A program made the translations under genes and the position numbers. Shown in pieces: positions 6,301 to 6,754 of a stretch of DNA of 6,754 nucleotides (positions are counted from its first letter, which is position 1; each line of letters starts with the position of its first letter). The stretch covers positions 1 to 6,754 of the forward strand of contig CABUCQ010000115.1 of assembly GCA_902490095.1 (NCBI GenBank). Reading direction: 5' to 3'. A model generated the notes under the pieces. That model was not told the origin of the DNA. It was given only the letters and a program-made list of their open reading frames with translations, and made no database searches. Source of the stretch: an uncultured Collinsella sp. (lineage in GTDB: Bacteria > Actinomycetota > Coriobacteriia > Coriobacteriales > Coriobacteriaceae).

Positions 6301-6735
6301 CTCGACCTTGCGTCCAATACCGTCGTAACGGGCATTCGCATTGAATACGGTGCGGTAGCCGCCGACTTTACGACTCGAAGCGATGCGGATTCTTGGACCC
6401 GCGATGATCTCAAAGATGAGCACGACGACCTTGACGATGCCAAAGCAATCCTTGGCACAGACGCTCGGGGCGCAATCGTGCACATGCAGGCGACGTCGGC
6501 TTATACGCCCCAAACCGCACTCACCAACAGCGCACGCGTCGATCTTTGCCGCAACGGCGGCGGCGATAAACTTGAGTCACATGACGAGGACCGTGTCATT
6601 CAACGCTGTACCCTACCGCAGGACCTACCGGCAACAGGATCAGCTCCCATCGCCGCTTGCATCACCGCGCTCCTGACCTCGGGTGCCGCAGCCCTATGGT
6701 TCGCTCGCCTTAGGTCGACCCCAAAGAAGCGCTAG
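3304..6735 (+). CDS. LPXTG-anchored thioester-domain adhesin with SpaA/Cna_B-like modules
   Basis: This 1143-residue surface protein starts with a signal peptide (hydrophobic 17-30, likely cleavage AFA|VD after residue 36). Residues 37 to about 205 look like a class I thioester domain: Cys70 in AYCMNQERPGP and Gln128 in TQLAVW are the expected Cys-Gln bond partners. In this family the bond reacts with host protein amines; that role is inferred. Six SpaA/Cna_B-like modules follow (about 210-838), each with a Lys near its start (216, 313, 417, 539, 647, 758) and a Glu in a KAPxGY-like motif (273, 369, 494, 603, 713, 806), as in domains with internal isopeptide bonds. A large acidic domain (about 839-1103) holds five Cys. 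The end is a sorting signal: LPATG (1108-1112), a membrane segment (1113-1134) and a basic tail ending KKR. A sortase would link Thr1111 to peptidoglycan; none is in the window. It could instead be a minor or tip pilin, but no pilin motif was seen. Ligand unknown. Confidence 0.93.
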   Translation: MSNAPTHSVHSAIATGPLLLLLFLLFGCLAPGAAFAVDGYDQLGFRTISDDCGPFFIGKYEAQDTSIAYCMNQERPGPTKPGGPWLNFDQGWVWLDDEFAAIVCHGYPTTTSFGGYHLSPDRARAATQLAVWMLNGTTHVDGTYSYTTAQGKTKSGHFTADNEVVAAARWLHDSAKSGSIKAAPHRARRYLGAVSGGSKRQDMLYVLPAVSVSFQKQSANTVITSGNNTYQFTGATFDIFESASGARVGTIKMDSNGRAQATLLPNTAYYLVETKAPAGYVPRHDRIAFTTGNDGGRVAIDEQPGTINLRIVKLDAATNAGHQVGSSLAGAEFTCVSQSTPGWAQILTTDESGRATLADVPLGTFTIYESKAPEGYLPSNDSWTYTVGADQLGDSGVVEIESRVSDIPIAFNLEISKFKDYGNSDQSGLEQPAGGVVFEVVSNSSQQVVGTLTTNIYGFASTEDQPEAWFGTGKRPAGVHGAVPYDRAGYTVREVPETVPEGFKRAGEWTVGANQISDGAELQYIVDNHALSTHLQIVKRDAQTGASVPLAGFTFQLLDSNHEPVSQTCWYPAHNVMDTFTTDATGTVTLPESLVPGTYYVRETSAKEPYLVGEEIEVNIPADMNLTPVAIASYYDHAATGNIRIVKTDAVDGSSLAGAIFEIRASGDIVRPDGSIAALDGEAVATVTTDETGEARADNLPLGSGTARYEVVETQAPAGFLLDQTTHIVDLTYADQKTPVVEARLNVSDDYTKVDISKVDASGEQEVEGARLTLYGPDKTEIDSWTSSDKPHRVEHLAPGTYSLREMMSPRTYDLAKEITFEIKDTGEVQSVAMRDAPIEIKGQVDKRQELVQPIEKGLLANGDGKNRAAMQTNTDGLFSYTIDARNDSTTWVDEFTITDDLECAEDDTARFVSIETPVAIGDLNGLCNVWYRTTPLDSTDVDEPANATLDDGHENPWLESDEVRESLGEDCRLVDYDGWHLWKADVSTTESTTLEAKELDLASNTVVTGIRIEYGAVAADFTTRSDADSWTRDDLKDEHDDLDDAKAILGTDARGAIVHMQATSAYTPQTALTNSARVDLCRNGGGDKLESHDEDRVIQRCTLPQDLPATGSAPIAACITALLTSGAAALWFARLRSTPKKR
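3931..5817 (+). repeat. six protein-level SpaA/Cna_B-like repeats within the adhesin
   Basis: The starting lysines are about 95-120 residues apart, which sets the module length. Recurrent elements are a Lys-x-Asp-like start (IVKLD, IVKRD, IVKTD, ISKVD), AGAxF, a TTDxxG turn, PLGT/APGT and ETKAPAGY-like ends. The modules are diverged and I found no long identical DNA blocks, so this is old duplication. Such stalks hold the binding domain away from the cell wall. Confidence 0.85.
6625..6732 (+). other. cell-wall sorting signal
   Basis: The tripartite signal is LPATG, then an Ala/Leu-rich membrane segment (SAPIAACITALLTSGAAALW), then RLRSTPKKR. It fits a class A-type housekeeping sortase substrate, with cleavage expected between Thr1111 and Gly1112. 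The nearby sequence LPQD just before LPATG lacks the Thr-Gly and is not a second site. Confidence 0.92.
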
Positions 6736-6754
6736 CGCGATGAAAAAGCGGGCG

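Noticed and set aside
6740..6754. Possible start of a next gene (ATG AAA AAG CGG GCG)
   Set aside because: Only five codons are visible and no ribosome site precedes them. The same bases could be the left arm of a terminator, so it cannot be decided. The palindrome GCGCTAGCGC at 6729-6738 spans the adhesin stop but is too short to call.

Overview
The window looks like chromosome from a Gram-positive, moderately high-GC actinobacterium, most likely a gut Coriobacteriia member close to Collinsella. The signs are a sortase-anchored adhesin of Coriobacteriia style, a small 4-Cys TSCPD protein, a Tat-type lipoprotein and codon use rich in G/C at third positions. The genus is inferred from style, not proven by the sequence.

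Layout. Positions 1-1030 (minus strand) hold a two-gene unit: a small TSCPD-domain protein, then a Tat/lipobox lipoprotein that starts inside the stop codon of the first (TAATG) and runs off the left edge. Positions 1095-1132 form a strong 13-bp hairpin behind purB. Positions 1159-2505 (minus) encode adenylosuccinate lyase PurB, a housekeeping purine enzyme. Positions 2506-2931 contain no convincing gene. They hold the purB leader, two copies of a repeat that joins a tRNA-3'-end-like sequence to a small hairpin, more hairpins, a detached plus-strand tRNA T-arm, and a terminator. Positions 2932-3006 (minus) are a complete tRNA-Gly(CCC) with encoded CCA and its own promoter.

After a roughly 300-bp divergent intergenic region, positions 3304-6735 (plus) encode a 1143-residue cell-wall-anchored surface protein. 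Its order is signal peptide, Cys-Gln thioester domain, six SpaA/Cna_B-like modules, a large acidic Cys-containing domain, and an LPATG sorting signal. The window ends 19 bases after its stop codon.

The genes do not form one pathway. The two most interesting parts are the thioester adhesin, which by family analogy would bind host surface proteins covalently, and the tRNA-associated repeat zone, where pieces of a tRNA-Gly 3' half recur next to short palindromes. No sortase, CRISPR array, transposase or phage gene is visible.
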